Under the pieces are notes generated by a model, which saw only the letters and a program-made list of their open reading frames with translations, was not told the DNA's origin and did not search any database. Both the position numbers and the translations under genes were made by a program. From the NCBI GenBank assembly GCA_035610835.1, contig CM069446.1:6031233-6095232 (forward strand): a stretch of DNA of 64,000 nt. Reading direction: 5' to 3'. Source of the DNA: Ophiura sarsii (lineage: Eukaryota > Echinodermata > Ophiuroidea > Amphilepidida > Ophiuridae). Positions 45,001-51,502 of the stretch are shown here, piece by piece. Position 1 is the stretch's first letter. The number at the start of each line of letters is the position of its first letter.

Positions 45001-47404
45001 AATAGGTGAGGTGTTTTCATATCACTAACTATTTTTCCCATAACTTTTTTCTCTTGCGTGTAATACTGCTTTCAATTAGTGGTGTCCGGATGTTACACCT
45101 TGACACCCATCACATCAAACTTCGTAAATTGATAATATAGCTACATCAGATATATACAATTATATTGGCTTAGTAATAACTCATGATTTTGAAAGTTTTT
45201 CAAAGTATCAATAAACAGTATGTATACTTATTATAGGATTTTATAACAAGGTGTAACTGGGATACGGTGTCCATGAAAACGCATTGTTACATCTTGAACC
45301 TTAATCATGTCTAATTCAAGTTTGAGAATTTCTTATCAAAAAAACCATTATAATCAACGTTAGATAATTCATTTTGAATCTAAAAAATCAGGCATGGGTA
45401 CTCAATGATCTATAATTAACAAGTATTGGATGAAATGTTGACAAGATGTAACCGGACACCGTGTCCTGTTACATCTTGTTTTAAGCAATAAAAGGCACAA
45501 GGACATACGCAAATAATCAGGTTGATTTTTTTTTCGAGGTGGATATCTAGAGATAACTTCAAAGCATCATTAAATTGTAAAGTCACTCAAAATTGATAGG
45601 GTTTCAACATTCTGAAGGTGTTTTTATGATGTTTCAACTAAGAAGTAATATCTGTGTATATTTGAGTCTGAGTAGCATATCGGATATGTATTTTTATGAG
45701 GTAGGAATTGATTGGAGTCAAAGAAATTCATTTTTTTACAGATTAATAGTTGGATAAGTATGATTTGACCTATAGGTATAGATACATTTTCATAACAGAA
45801 CAATTATTTAAGAAATCTCACTTCATTGAAATAAAGGATGGTGTCCGATGTTACATCTTGACTATTTTGGGTTAGCCCTGATTTAACACATTATTTCAAT
45901 TATTTCATGAAAGGGACATAGCAAATTTATGTTTTTTTATTAAACCTAAGTTGATAGGCTACTCAAATACAACATCCCTTGTGGTTAATATGCAATTTGA
46001 ATTTTTGACCTCCATGTCACACATCAGGGACCAACTTCATGGAATGATCATACCAGAAAGTCCAGAAATCTGAGCATGTGTGTGGTGGTCAACCATAACG
46101 GGTGGGGTCCAATAAAAGCACAACATTTGAAGGAACAAGTTTTTACATATATACATAGTCACCATTTCTTTCCATTCTGATAAATTGCCAGACGGGAGGG
46201 GACTGAGTCATCGTTTATTTTCAATTTTTCATCTATATTTTTTTCCTTCCTAGAATTTTGAAAATCATAACCTTCATATTTTCTGGCATGGTAAAACTCA
46301 GATATCGGCACTGTTCAGACAAAACTGTTGGCAGCTACGTCTGATCATGGCTGGTCAGAGGGTCTATGAATAGAACTAAAAGCACCCCATTGGTTTGGTT
46401 AGTTAATTATGTGTGTATGGGTTTCTGTTTAAAAGTCCCCATTAAAAACCTGTTTTAAGTAGGGGTTTCTTGAGGTCTGAGCTAGGAGCATTATTATACT
46501 CCTTATATTATTAGGGACGCACCATTTGATTTTGAGGGGGCATGGAAGTTGGGGTTGGGCAGAATTTTTTTTTTTTGCCGCCGAAGTTCGCAACATTTTT
46601 CTTTACATTGAGTTGGGCAAGTCAGATTTTTTTTTTACTCAGCAGAGGGTCAACTTCTACTCAAGGGAATTTCAGACCTTTCAAACCAGCACAAAAATTA
46701 CAAATTGGTCCATTTGGTTACTTAAAACAGAAAAAGCCCTTATTGTCATATAAGAAGTATTTATATTCAAATTCTGGTCAAATTTACCCAGCACTACATT
46801 TTGGCTAGTGACAAACCTGATGAGTCATTAATGTGACTAATTTGAGTGGAAATTGACAAAAAGGCAAAAAGGGCCTCATAATACTAATTGTATGAAAATA
46901 ATTACGCTATTTAACCCCTTGAGAACTACCGCCCAATTGGTTGAAATTTATAATGTGTCAAATATTGTGCCAATCAGAGACATCGTTAGAATAATTACAA
47001 TTTTCCAAAATATTAGCACAAAATATTTATAAGCAAAACTGTAATTGGTCATCAAAATGATTATATCATGTAATTGACCAATGGGAATTATTGTACGAAA
47101 GACAGGTAGTGCCGAGGGGGTTGAATGAGTGTTTATATACCTTTGGATGTAACATCATCATCTGTTTGCCTCTCTTCTCATGTAACACTTCTGTCACCAG
47201 CTCACTAGTCAACCTATCACACAACTGCGATACTCTCGTTAACACAGAAGCGCCCTCTGTCACCTCCACACGGCCAATCTTCCAGAAGGCAATACTGGCT
47301 CGTGTTCCATGTGCCCTGATGGCGTTCATGACGAGACAACGCTGCCTGTATGCCCGGTACCAATGAGATAGGTAGAGCCAGGTGTAACATATGGTTATCA
47401 ACAT
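14915..47404 (-). CDS. HLCS: Holocarboxylase synthetase (biotin-protein ligase), ten coding exons
   Basis: Activates biotin with ATP to biotinyl-AMP and transfers it to the acceptor lysine of biotin-dependent carboxylases; the animal enzyme acts in cytosol and mitochondria (family knowledge). Exons in transcript order: 47404-47141, 43802-43460, 32693-31660, 30547-30368, 23877-23627, 22137-22070, 18494-18334, 17904-17790, 16455-16242, 15086-14915. Every junction is GT-AG and the phases chain without a break, giving 2802 nt and 933 residues, longer than the 726-residue human canonical form. Residues 1-203 are an N-terminal extension, about 215-378 a low-complexity linker, about 380-605 the BPL N-terminal glutamine-amidotransferase-like domain, and about 610-933 the ligase catalytic and C-terminal domains. 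The ATP/biotin loop GRGRGGNKW is at 712-720 and KWPND at 774-778. Identity is very secure; the first exon and start are less so. Confidence 0.95.
15087..16241. other. HLCS intron 9
   Basis: No second gene seen. Short open frames near 15686-16082 on the plus strand have no recognisable domains and probably occur by chance. Confidence 0.5.
16242..16455 (-). CDS. HLCS: HLCS exon 9
   Basis: Begins with the conserved [18 protein letters not shown] segment, then the helical region [20 protein letters not shown], and ends at PIYYNRWLH. The donor CATAG|GTAAGT is phase 2 and joins to T|GGT to form HSG as in vertebrate HLCS. It closes the catalytic domain and leads into the SH3-like C-terminal domain. 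Confidence 0.97.
16456..17146. other. HLCS intron 8, left part, with a hairpin
   Basis: TAGGAATAATTTAGATACCT at 16628-16650 is complemented at 16673-16695, a near-perfect hairpin with a 22-base loop. Otherwise nothing. Confidence 0.5.
17147..17616. mobile_element. Element with CAGTGGCATAGC ends
   Basis: CAGTGGCATAGCCAG at 17147 and CTAGCTATGCCACTG ending at 17616. A second right end, GGCTACGCCACTG, ends near 17682, suggesting nested or duplicated copies. Poly-C tracts sit just inside both ends. A relative is at 55467-55834. Confidence 0.6.
17790..17904 (-). CDS. HLCS: HLCS exon 8, KWPND active-site exon
   Basis: Encodes residues 768-805: [20 protein letters not shown] then [19 protein letters not shown]. 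The KWPND motif (774-778) carries the invariant lysine that contacts biotinyl-AMP in this family. The acceptor is GTCAACAG and the donor GTAAGT, phase 1. Confidence 0.97.
18118..18308. repeat. Long G and C homopolymer tracts in intron 7
   Basis: A ~20-base G run near 18125-18145 followed by TGGGGGG, and a C run near 18288-18298 followed by T-rich sequence. Such runs sit inside MITEs elsewhere in the window. Confidence 0.7.
18334..18494 (-). CDS. HLCS: HLCS exon 7
   Basis: Encodes residues 714-767: [20 protein letters not shown]... and [23 protein letters not shown]. It completes the GRGRGGNKW nucleotide/biotin loop and the VGCA strand typical of class II biotin-protein ligases. The acceptor is CAAACACAG and the donor GTGAGT, phase 0. 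Confidence 0.96.
18555..18734. mobile_element. MITE, TACTGTAAAA family
   Basis: TACTGTAAAACAACTTAATT at the left; AATTAAGTTACAGT at the right. TTTCGCTA-type repeats inside. Located in HLCS intron 6. Confidence 0.75.
18805..19035. mobile_element. MITE, CTATAGTTTAATCAGTTCC family, copy 3
   Basis: CATAGTTTAATCAGTTCCAA with ATTGGCGAG at the left, CGCCAATTTGGAACTGATCA with AACTATAG at the right. HLCS intron 6. Confidence 0.85.
19345..19500 (-). pseudogene. LINE C-terminal fragment
   Basis: Minus-strand open stretch [49 protein letters not shown] and stop TAG at 19347-19345. The GDRAFSVAA...W..L and FK..LKTHLF pattern is the usual C-terminus of CR1-like LINE polyproteins. A ~200-bp 3' tail with ACAATTTC repeats and AAAGCGCTTT follows to 19110. 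The rest of the element is absent. Confidence 0.75.
19611..19865. mobile_element. MITE, CTATAGTTTAATCAGTTCC family, copy 4
   Basis: CTATAGTTTAATAAGTTCCA at the left; TTTAGAACTGATCAAACTAT at the right. The interior is expanded by a CACACAC-rich stretch with two similar ~33-bp blocks. Confidence 0.8.
20463..20640. mobile_element. MITE, TACTGTAAAA family
   Basis: TACTTTATTTCGCGAATTAC at the left, GAAATTAGGTGGTTTTACAG at the right end. HLCS intron 6. Confidence 0.65.
20641..21167. other. HLCS intron 6, tandem pair near 20976-21100
   Basis: CATGTATTGGTAAAATA and CATTGCTTCAAGCAT recur with a ~63-bp period (two copies). Nothing coding. Confidence 0.6.
21168..21416. mobile_element. MITE with TCGAGGGTTGAGC ends
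   Basis: TCGAGGGTTGAGCACCAGAA followed by GGCTGTAACTCAA; complemented with two mismatches at 21384-21416. HLCS intron 6. Confidence 0.8.
22070..22137 (-). CDS. HLCS: HLCS exon 6 (short)
   Basis: A 68-nt exon too short to stand out as an open frame. It was found by requiring phase continuity: acceptor ATTGTAG, then [23 protein letters not shown], donor GTAAGA. It ends inside the biotin/ATP-binding glycine loop, whose second half is in exon 7; the split codon G|GA makes Gly 714. It corresponds to human GLMFQTPQEMGLIVIAARQ. Confidence 0.93.
22958..23161. mobile_element. Palindromic MITE (AAGTAACTCGGCTGTTGTAA)
   Basis: Left arm 22958-22992 is complemented at 23129-23161 with about one mismatch. 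HLCS intron 5. No open frame. Confidence 0.75.
23247..23611. mobile_element. TTAA-type MITE, copy 2, internally duplicated
   Basis: The right end GCGTGGAAAGTGTTAA is intact with TTAA at the junction. The ATGTCAAAATTATTGAA and AGCCTAGTATTGG blocks occur twice, so the core is duplicated. HLCS intron 5, close to exon 5. Confidence 0.75.
23627..23877 (-). CDS. HLCS: HLCS exon 5
   Basis: Encodes residues 608-691 (last codon split, GG|G). The acceptor is TATTTTACAG. It contains [15 protein letters not shown] and [17 protein letters not shown], matching the conserved AEVTPTTM segment that opens the catalytic domain of animal HLCS. TTM lies at about 684-686. The donor is GTTAGT. Confidence 0.95.
24000..24545 (-). 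pseudogene. LINE C-terminal fragment with 3' tail
   Basis: On the minus strand, from about 24545: [78 protein letters not shown], stop at 24124. This is the connection/C-terminal region of CR1/Jockey-like LINE proteins. AT-rich tail with AATAATAATAATTATAATAG follows to about 24003. Strongly 5'-truncated; in HLCS intron 4, same strand as the gene. Confidence 0.85.
24635..24853. mobile_element. hAT-type MITE with 8-bp target duplication
   Basis: Ends CAGGGATGTAGCT and AGCTACAACCCTG; CACACACC at 24627-24634 and 24854-24861. The CA-rich context makes the duplication less decisive. Inside, GGTCGGTGCCGGTCGGTAGC and CCGGCACTAA repeat. Confidence 0.8.
24958..25340. mobile_element. Element with ATACCCGGGG ends and poly-C tract
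   Basis: GATACCCGGGGAGGGGCACT at the left; a 25-base or longer C run then GGGATAATA at the right. Repeated AGTTCTTAAGACCC inside. Boundaries approximate. Confidence 0.45.
25639..25980. mobile_element. MITE with 27-bp inverted ends (342 bp)
   Basis: GTACCATATTATCCCTATTA then AGCGCCC; right end GGGCGCTTAATAGGGATAAT then ACGGTAC. One mismatch in 27. AAGCGCCCA repeats inside. HLCS intron 4. Confidence 0.85.
26000..26125. mobile_element. One end of the CTATAGTTTAATCAGTTCC MITE family
   Basis: CTATAGTTTAATCAGTTCCA with AATTGGCTAGA and the shared GTAATCCAAGC core; no right end found. Confidence 0.7.
26126..27805. other. HLCS intron 4, middle part
   Basis: No gene. 27598-27672 on the minus strand reads CTAGTCTAGTGGTTGAG ... 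GGTCCATGGTTCGATTTCC, i.e. tRNA-like A and B boxes without a pairing T stem, so a degenerate tRNA-derived repeat and not a functional tRNA. A G-rich tract is at 27268-27283. Confidence 0.45.
27806..28106. mobile_element. hAT-type MITE with perfect 8-bp target duplication
   Basis: Element from CAGGGTTGTCACTAAGGCGG to TTTGGCTAGTGACAACACTG (301 bp). ATTACTGC occurs exactly at 27798-27805 and 28107-28114. HLCS intron 4, immediately beside the 97-bp array. Confidence 0.92.
28134..30461 (-). repeat. 24-copy, 97-bp tandem array made of HLCS exon 4 end plus splice donor
   Basis: A fixed landmark in the unit recurs from 28154 to 30385 with a constant step of 97 (23 steps = 2231 bp), so there are 24 units and no length variants. 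On the gene strand each unit holds the exon-4 segment from GGTGCTAATGG through [11 protein letters not shown] and AAG|GTA. Units differ only by substitutions: TAT or TAC for the Tyr codon, GGGG for GGTG, CATCTCAC, CACCTGAC. The copy furthest downstream in the transcript (28134 end) has a different donor flank, GTAAAAG, probably the original intron start. Confidence 0.96.
30368..30547 (-). CDS. HLCS: HLCS exon 4 (3' part tandemly amplified)
   Basis: Encodes residues 548-607, from [17 protein letters not shown] to [11 protein letters not shown], matching the human VHLEL...LTPLYLL block. The acceptor TTTCAATAG ends at 30548; the donor is AGTAAG|GTAGGT at 30367, phase 0 on both sides. The last 94 exon bases plus GTA form the first (transcript order) of 24 tandem 97-bp units. 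Use of any later donor would read on into [16 protein letters not shown] and a stop at 30317, so only this first donor keeps the frame. Confidence 0.93.
30548..31659. other. HLCS intron 3
   Basis: Holds the MITE at 30724-30896. Nothing else coding. Polypyrimidine/T-rich 31380-31410. Confidence 0.5.
30724..30896. mobile_element. MITE, TACTGTAAAA family
   Basis: TACTGTAAAAGTGGAAATGT with TCG; right end CGAACATTTCCAATCTTACA with GTA. Confidence 0.8.
31660..32693 (-). CDS. HLCS: HLCS exon 3, linker and BPL N-terminal domain
   Basis: Largest exon (1034 nt), completing codon 203 and running to residue 547. It opens with VDIKGKPFD, then has about 160 residues of Ser/Thr/Lys/Pro-rich linker, including a short TTNGATNGTTNG run, likely disordered. 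From about residue 380 ([12 protein letters not shown]) it reads as the Rossmann-like BPL N-terminal domain: [41 protein letters not shown]. These align by eye with the human HLCS segments around LLYVG, PWTDNCLLLVIA and FMAYLSQGGKVLGL. The donor is TCACAG|GTAAGC, phase 0. The plus-strand open frames here are antisense shadows. Confidence 0.95.
32883..33177. mobile_element. hAT-type MITE, second copy, perfect 8-bp target duplication
   Basis: Same family as 27806-28106, about 295 bp. ATGGCAGA occurs exactly at 32875-32882 and 33178-33185. HLCS intron 2, about 190 bp upstream of the exon 3 acceptor. Confidence 0.92.
33860..33998. mobile_element. MITE, TACTGTAAAA family
   Basis: TACTGTAAAAGTTGAAATGT with TTGCGC; right end GCGCAAACATTTTCACGTCT with ACAGTA. 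Confidence 0.8.
34600..34730. mobile_element. TTAA-type MITE, copy 3, truncated
   Basis: TTAACACTTTCCACACGCAG at the left, then the shared ATGTCAAAATTATTGAATTT core; broken off near 34725. Confidence 0.7.
34815..36689. mobile_element. Composite or LTR-like element with identical 471-bp direct repeats
   Basis: 34815-35285 and 36219-36689 are the same 471 bp with no difference I can see, flanking 933 bp. CATGT precedes the left copy and the last C of the right copy plus ATGT follows, so one 4-5-bp duplication brackets the whole unit; no duplication flanks either copy alone. Each 471-bp copy itself begins GCGCACCACACCAAAT and ends ATTTGGTGTGGTGCTCT, an inverted repeat. No coding frame, no clear primer binding site or polypurine tract. 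Confidence 0.8.
36690..39119. other. HLCS intron 2, middle part
   Basis: No gene or clear element recognised. 36725-36790 has a weak tRNA-like look (GTCCAATGGGTAATC ... GGTTTAAGATCC). An A run lies at about 38500-38514. Confidence 0.4.
39252..40817 (+). mobile_element. 5'-truncated LINE with 8-bp target duplication
   Basis: CGCAAAAA at 39244-39251 and again at 40818-40825 brackets the insert. It carries an intact RT reading frame, about 130 bp of 3' UTR and an ATAAATAAAATA tail, all as expected of target-primed reverse transcription. Inserted antisense to HLCS in intron 2. Confidence 0.88.
39264..40673 (+). CDS. LINE reverse transcriptase, N-terminally truncated, frame intact
   Basis: 469 codons open to TAA with no disabling change. 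Begins inside RT block 1 ([18 protein letters not shown]), then [71 protein letters not shown] and the catalytic [10 protein letters not shown], followed by the thumb and C-terminal region ending [20 protein letters not shown]. The usual apurinic endonuclease domain and a proper start codon are missing, so this copy cannot be autonomous. CR1/Jockey-type clade by appearance. The intact frame implies a recent insertion. Confidence 0.9.
   Translation: MICNLSLRSSIFPNDWKRAKVTPIYKSGDKSDVGNYRPISVLPIVSKCIERAVHNQLYKYVSTKGILSSAQSGFRANHSTTTTLLDVQDFILNNMDNGYVTGAIFLDLKKAFDTVNHKVLIDKLKRYGVDGIELLWFKSYLSNRSQAVNVNSNLSEFERINIGVPQGSILGPLLFILFVNCLPNAVNCKTKMYADDTTLLFRSKCPDELSTSLTSNLDLVANWLKANKLTLNINKTKVMLFGTRHMLDRFNDISLTYNDNMIEMVREFKYLGVKFDSTMSWSSHIDYLANNVSKRIGVIRRVKHFLPHPTLVMLSNALVIPHFDYASPVWSNCSNTYQARLQVLHNRLARTILSADIRTPINDMMNLLHWTKLNDRWKIQILIILFKCLKDISPTYLSSNFEFVHNYHNHTTRNHSSNTLIIPKINSNSGMRAFLFRSSHLWNNLSPSIRIDLENLSLGQFKSYISTVS
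41262..41640. mobile_element. Palindromic MITE, copy 1 (TTAAAGGCATATTATGTGAT)
   Basis: The interior folds on itself: ACTCTAAAACCATGATTTTG at about 41478 complements CAAAATCATGGTTTTAGAGT at about 41409; GATACGATTCCTAATTA and TAATTAAGAATCGTATC likewise. Second copy at 56561-56928. HLCS intron 2. Confidence 0.8.
41641..42969. other. HLCS intron 2, with hAT MITE right-end relic
   Basis: 42480-42757 ends in TTTGGCTAGTGACA and GTGACAACCCTG, the right end of a hAT-type relative; its body matches 46670-46820. Other sequence AT-rich and non-coding. Confidence 0.55.
42970..43135. mobile_element. Hairpin element with ~48-bp arms
   Basis: GGAGTTATTGTCATTTCAAT at 42970 through AAAAGTGACA at 43017; complemented at 43088-43135 with a few mismatches (GGGTCCAGTTTCAAAAGTGA present in both orientations). 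Spacer about 70 bp. HLCS intron 2. Confidence 0.85.
43460..43802 (-). CDS. HLCS: HLCS exon 2
   Basis: Encodes residues 89-202 plus one base of codon 203. The acceptor is a pyrimidine-rich tract ending in TTTCAG, followed by [14 protein letters not shown]. The donor is GTC A|GTAAGT, phase 1, and joins the CT that opens exon 3 to make a Thr codon. The 114 codons are open with a balanced composition (for example [19 protein letters not shown]). This is the extended N-terminal region of the long HLCS form, outside the catalytic core, and I recognise no specific domain in it. Confidence 0.8.
43803..44307. other. HLCS intron 1, part next to exon 2
   Basis: Non-coding. Contains GCGCGACCCCCGTAGCG and GGACCCCAGCCACCGGTGGC, slightly more GC-rich; no feature recognised. 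Confidence 0.4.
44310..46047. mobile_element. 1.7-kb inverted-repeat element with internal subrepeats
   Basis: TCATTCCATGAAGTTGGT at 44310-44327 is complemented at 46030-46047. Inside, GTGTCC and GTTACATCTTGAC / GATGTAAC motifs cluster at about 44708, 44893, 45081, 45250, 45441 and 45840, the first five roughly every 175-190 bp. At 45441-45479 they form a 19+1+19 palindrome with one mismatch. No open frame. HLCS intron 1. Confidence 0.7.
46512..46820. mobile_element. Chimera of a GGGACGCACC end and a hAT right-end relic
   Basis: TTAGGGACGCACCATTTGAT at 46511 matches the left end at 50797; 46670-46820 ends TTTTGGCTAGTGACAAACCT like the hAT family. HLCS intron 1. Confidence 0.55.
47141..47404 (-). 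CDS. HLCS: HLCS exon 1 (start exon)
   Basis: Encodes residues 1-88. The ATG at 47404 has A at -3 and follows an in-frame TGA at 47425-47423. The first ~18 residues ([17 protein letters not shown]) are hydrophobic and aromatic and could be a membrane-associated or targeting segment. The donor after ...MMMLHPK is GTATAT, phase 0, which matches the phase-0 acceptor of exon 2. Assignment to HLCS rests on strand, position, phase and a general resemblance to the N-terminal extension of long animal HLCS forms; a different upstream start is possible. Confidence 0.75.
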
Positions 47405-48205
47405 AATGTTATTGGTTTGATATCATTCATTCATCGGTGGTAGTGTTAATTAATATGGTATAACATCTGCTGCTGATACAACAGCTTGGCAACTCAACTG
47501 AGTCTAGCTTATTATCAATTGTAATTATAAAATCAAATCGGAATACACTTCAATCCTCATGCTTTCAACTGCATACAAACTACGCTTCATTCCTTGATAA
47601 CTATCCATCAAAATGTCGTCGAACATGTCATTGAACATCCAACGAATCTTAACAAATCAAACCAATCATTCATGTTGTCTTAATTAAACTGTAGTCCATA
47701 CACATGCAATCATGGCTGATACAATGTATCTTGCATACAAATTGCTATCAACCGTATGCAGACCGCAGACGTCTTTTTTATGATGGTTCAGATTTATGAC
47801 AATATCAAGCAAACCGGCCTATAATCCTTTGATTATTCACACTTAATTCCTTTCCTGACATGCATCCATAACACACACCATGCTAGCTATATATCATCCA
47901 CACTGCACTGGTTTTCTGCCTGGCATTACTACGTGTCCGTCACATTCATGTTATTCTTCAGGAAGCTCTCCTATCTGTATCATATCTGTTGGTTACAGCT
48001 TCCTGGTTCCTTGTCTCGTTCAAATCAATCCCAAGGGATTTTATAGATTCATCACTGCAATCCACACCAGTGTTTAATACATGCTAGATATTGTGTGTGC
48101 GGACGACGATAAACATGCAAATGCACTGCACTCACACTTCCCTGTATAATTGTAGAAAAATTGAAACAAAACCATTACATTAGCAAATTAGCAATATCAT
48201 ATAAC
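47405..48205. other. Region upstream of the HLCS start codon
   Basis: Would hold the HLCS 5' UTR and possibly promoter. No TATA box, CpG-rich stretch or upstream splice donor could be assigned with confidence. Confidence 0.35.
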
Positions 48206-48667
48206 ATATCGTCAGCCTGCTTCGATAATTGCCTAACTCACTTTTCAGCAAAATTGAGTTTTTTGCATAAATCATGACTTCATTACATTATGCACATGCT
48301 GTTATAATATCTAAGTCATTGACCAATCAAAAGTGTTGATAAATGAAGAGATTTGTCGCAAAAGGGCCACCAGATCACTCCAACATGTTACTCATTTTGC
48401 ATTATTGAATTTGCATTGACAAATCCATGGAATTAATCAAATTATTGTATGGCTGTGTTCATCTGTTTCTATATGACTTGGATTAGTGCATCCATGCACG
48501 CCAATCGAGGCCATCAACAATACAAATCACATTCCACATAACGAATATCCATCCATCAATAATGCAAAATGAGTAACAGGTACAAAGGTAACAGGTTTCA
48601 TACTTTTGTTGTTTTCTAAGAACTAGAAAAAATGAGTTAGGCAATTATCGAAGCAGGCTGACGATAT
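48206..48667. mobile_element. MITE with perfect 35-bp inverted ends and an inner palindrome
   Basis: ATATCGTCAGCCTGCTTCGA ... at 48206-48240 is exactly complemented at 48633-48667. Inside, GTTACTCATTTTGCATTATT at 48387 is complemented near 48558-48577, so one inverted pair sits within another. Confidence 0.85.
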
Positions 48668-49275
48668 GCGGCCGCCCACTGTGAGCCAAACTTCATATTT
48701 AATACATGTAATGTTGTAATACATCGGAAAATGGATATCGTTGCTGTTCTGTTAAAACCTTGTACGTTTTTCTGGCCCTGCAGCATGTATAACCTAAAAC
48801 TGCCCAATGGTTATGCAAAGGAAGTGTTGATTTATACATTCCCAGGGGCAAGAGCACTTAGAAGGTTTTGATAGGTATGTGTTTTGGCCCTTGAACATGT
48901 TTAAAGCAAATTGCTCAAAGGTTATACATGAAGTATTACATATTACTTATACATGCTGAAGGGCTGGATGGAGATATGAGGTTTTGACAGCACTGCGACG
49001 ATATGAGTACTGCACTATCAACTATCTTGGTGTATAGTTAAATCAAAATTGAAACCAAATAATGAAATGAGCATTTAATATTAATATTATACCACATGGT
49101 AATGTCACATGACTGTCCAGTAAGGTTTATTAGGACCATATGGTCTTAAACCATTTCCTTTACAAACCAGATGGTTTCCCTCCAAACCGCATCAAAACTA
49201 TAACCCTACTGAACCCATAACTAACCTTAACTAACCAGATTAAGACAACATGGCTTTAAACCATGTGGATATATA

Positions 49276-49886
49276 CAGTTCAACAAAAATAAGTTCCCCT
49301 TAGATTATACCTGATATTTTTTAAATGAGTTACTCTATCGAAACGATTTTTGGCACACATAATGTACGTGTTTACAGCAACACTAGAACGGGGCTATAAC
49401 TACGCAGGTGTTGTAATGATTGAATGAGCACACATTGAATGGAGGAATACCTCAATTCAAAAGTTGCTAAATGAGTACAACAAGCAGTACAACCCTGTGC
49501 GGTGTTCAAGCAAATATCCTGGTTGGGGTCGGGTGGATAAAAAAATGTTGCCGCCGAAGGTGCCAATGTTTGGCCACAAAGTTTTTTGCCTGTATAGTGG
49601 GTGAAGTTTTTTCTTCTTCCAAAAACTTCCTACCCACCCCCTTGAAGTCAAATGGTGCCTCCCTAACCATCCTTCTTCAATCCATCATTTAGCAACTTTT
49701 GAATTGAGGTATTCCTCCATTCAGTGTGTGCTCATTCAAGCATTACAAGACCTGCGTAGTTAATAACCCCATTCTAGTGTTGCTTTTGAACACATACATT
49801 ATGTGTGCCAAAAATCGTTTTGATGGAGTAACTCATTTTAAAAATATCAAACAAAATCTAAAGAGGAACTTATTTTTGTTGAACTG
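49276..49886. mobile_element. Palindromic Tc1-like element with a nested insertion
   Basis: CAGTTCAACAAAAATAAGTT at the left, AACTTATTTTTGTTGAACTG at the right; arms of about 200 bp. 49497-49650 in the centre (GTTGCCGCCGAAGG, AACTTCCTACCCACCCCC) resembles the GGGACGCACC family and appears to have inserted later. Confidence 0.8.
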
Positions 49887-50796
49887 TGTATTTGACAAAG
49901 TGAATTTAGACCAAATGGAGATTTCCCACTAGTTACTTTACCACCAGTTATTTAGGGGGAGGTAGTTATTTAGCATCAGTGCCACTATGTGTTTATTTTC
50001 ATGTGTATACATTTTTGAAGATCTACAAAATTGAAACAATCAGCATATTTGCATAAATAATGAGATAATTAGCATATTCCATTTCCTTATTGTTTTATAT
50101 TGCCATGTTAGGATTGGGTTGATAAGCTGTTTCTTCATCCACTTTACTATTGATTTCATTGGATTAAAAATATCTTCCCCCAAATTTGGACCCACATTTA
50201 AATTTTGTGTGTATTTTAGAAACTAAATCTTTGTTATTTTTGTATCTTTATCAAACCAACGATGGATCAAAAGTGTTACAATTATCTAATTATAAGTTTG
50301 AAACACAATGAAAAATAAAGAGTCATATTAACCCATTGCCAAAAAGTAGCTATGTGGGGGGAAAACTCAAACCAACTTTCTTTCATAGCCTAATCCTGTA
50401 ATAACATAATTAGTTGCTGCTGGCGACTTCGATCTGCGTGATTGTGACACAAAATATATTTCTGAAAGATGCCTGTATACATATTTTGTACTTGTTCCAC
50501 TTGTGAACAATTTTTATGAATGGTATAAACCAATAAAACACCACAGCCGTCAATATAAATTAAGTTTGAAAATAATCTAAAATAAATCAAAGTACATACC
50601 CCTAAGGCCTATGGATATGTTGGTTGGTAGATATCTGACCTTGACCATGAACATTGAGACCCAATAAAAAACAACTATTTCGCAATACTTTCAAAAAACT
50701 ATCAAAAGCTGCTGCACCATTGGTAGAATAAAACAAGTTCTGGCTTAACTAATGGTTTTACAGGCTTTTTCTATCAGTAAATATAAATACATTTAA
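49887..50796. other. Non-coding upstream sequence
   Basis: AT-rich, no gene or element recognised. Confidence 0.35.
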
Positions 50797-51033
50797 GGGA
50801 CGCACCATTAGATTTCCAGGGAGAGGGTAGGAAGTTTTTGGAAGAAAAATATTTCCCCCTCTATGCAGGCAACAACAAAAAATCCCCCCCCCCCCCCCCC
50901 CCCCCGATGAGTAAAAAAATAAAAAATTCTATCCCTACCCAACTCAATATGAATGAATACGGTGCCCCCCCCCCCCCACGAACCCAACTTCCTACCCCCC
51001 CCCCCACTGAAAATCTTATGAACAGTGCGTCCC
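50797..51033. mobile_element. PIF/Harbinger-like MITE with TAA duplication
   Basis: GGGACGCACCA at the left and GTGCGTCCC at the right, with TAA at 50794-50796 and 51034-51036. Long C tracts inside (50884-50905 and others). Confidence 0.75.
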
Positions 51034-51502
51034 TAAAGGAGGAGGTGTCCAGCACAATATAGCTCCAACCTACTTTCAGAATCATTCCAACACATACCTG
51101 TATTTGCTACAACAATTGAATGAACGTGACTGACAGAACATTTATATCCTGTGTGGTTTAATTTATGGAATCAGTAATGAGTTTGAGGTTTGTACTTTGG
51201 AATACTGATTCCAATCTTTTGGAACATAGGCCTCACATCTTATGTGTACTTTATCAAAGTGCATTTAAATTTTACAATATGAAATTTGTGATTTAAATTG
51301 AAAAATTGTCTGATCACTCTTGGTTGTTCAATCGGGATGAAGGGGGAGGAAGGGGGGGGGGGGGGGGGGGGGGGCACTCTTTTAAAAGTTGTAATCATCC
51401 GTGTGAATGCACTCTCAAAGTTTACCCTTAACACATGATTCTCATAGAAGGAAAAAGTGACCTTGTAGCCGGGGACGACCCTCAGTTACTCGTTGTGCAG
51501 TA

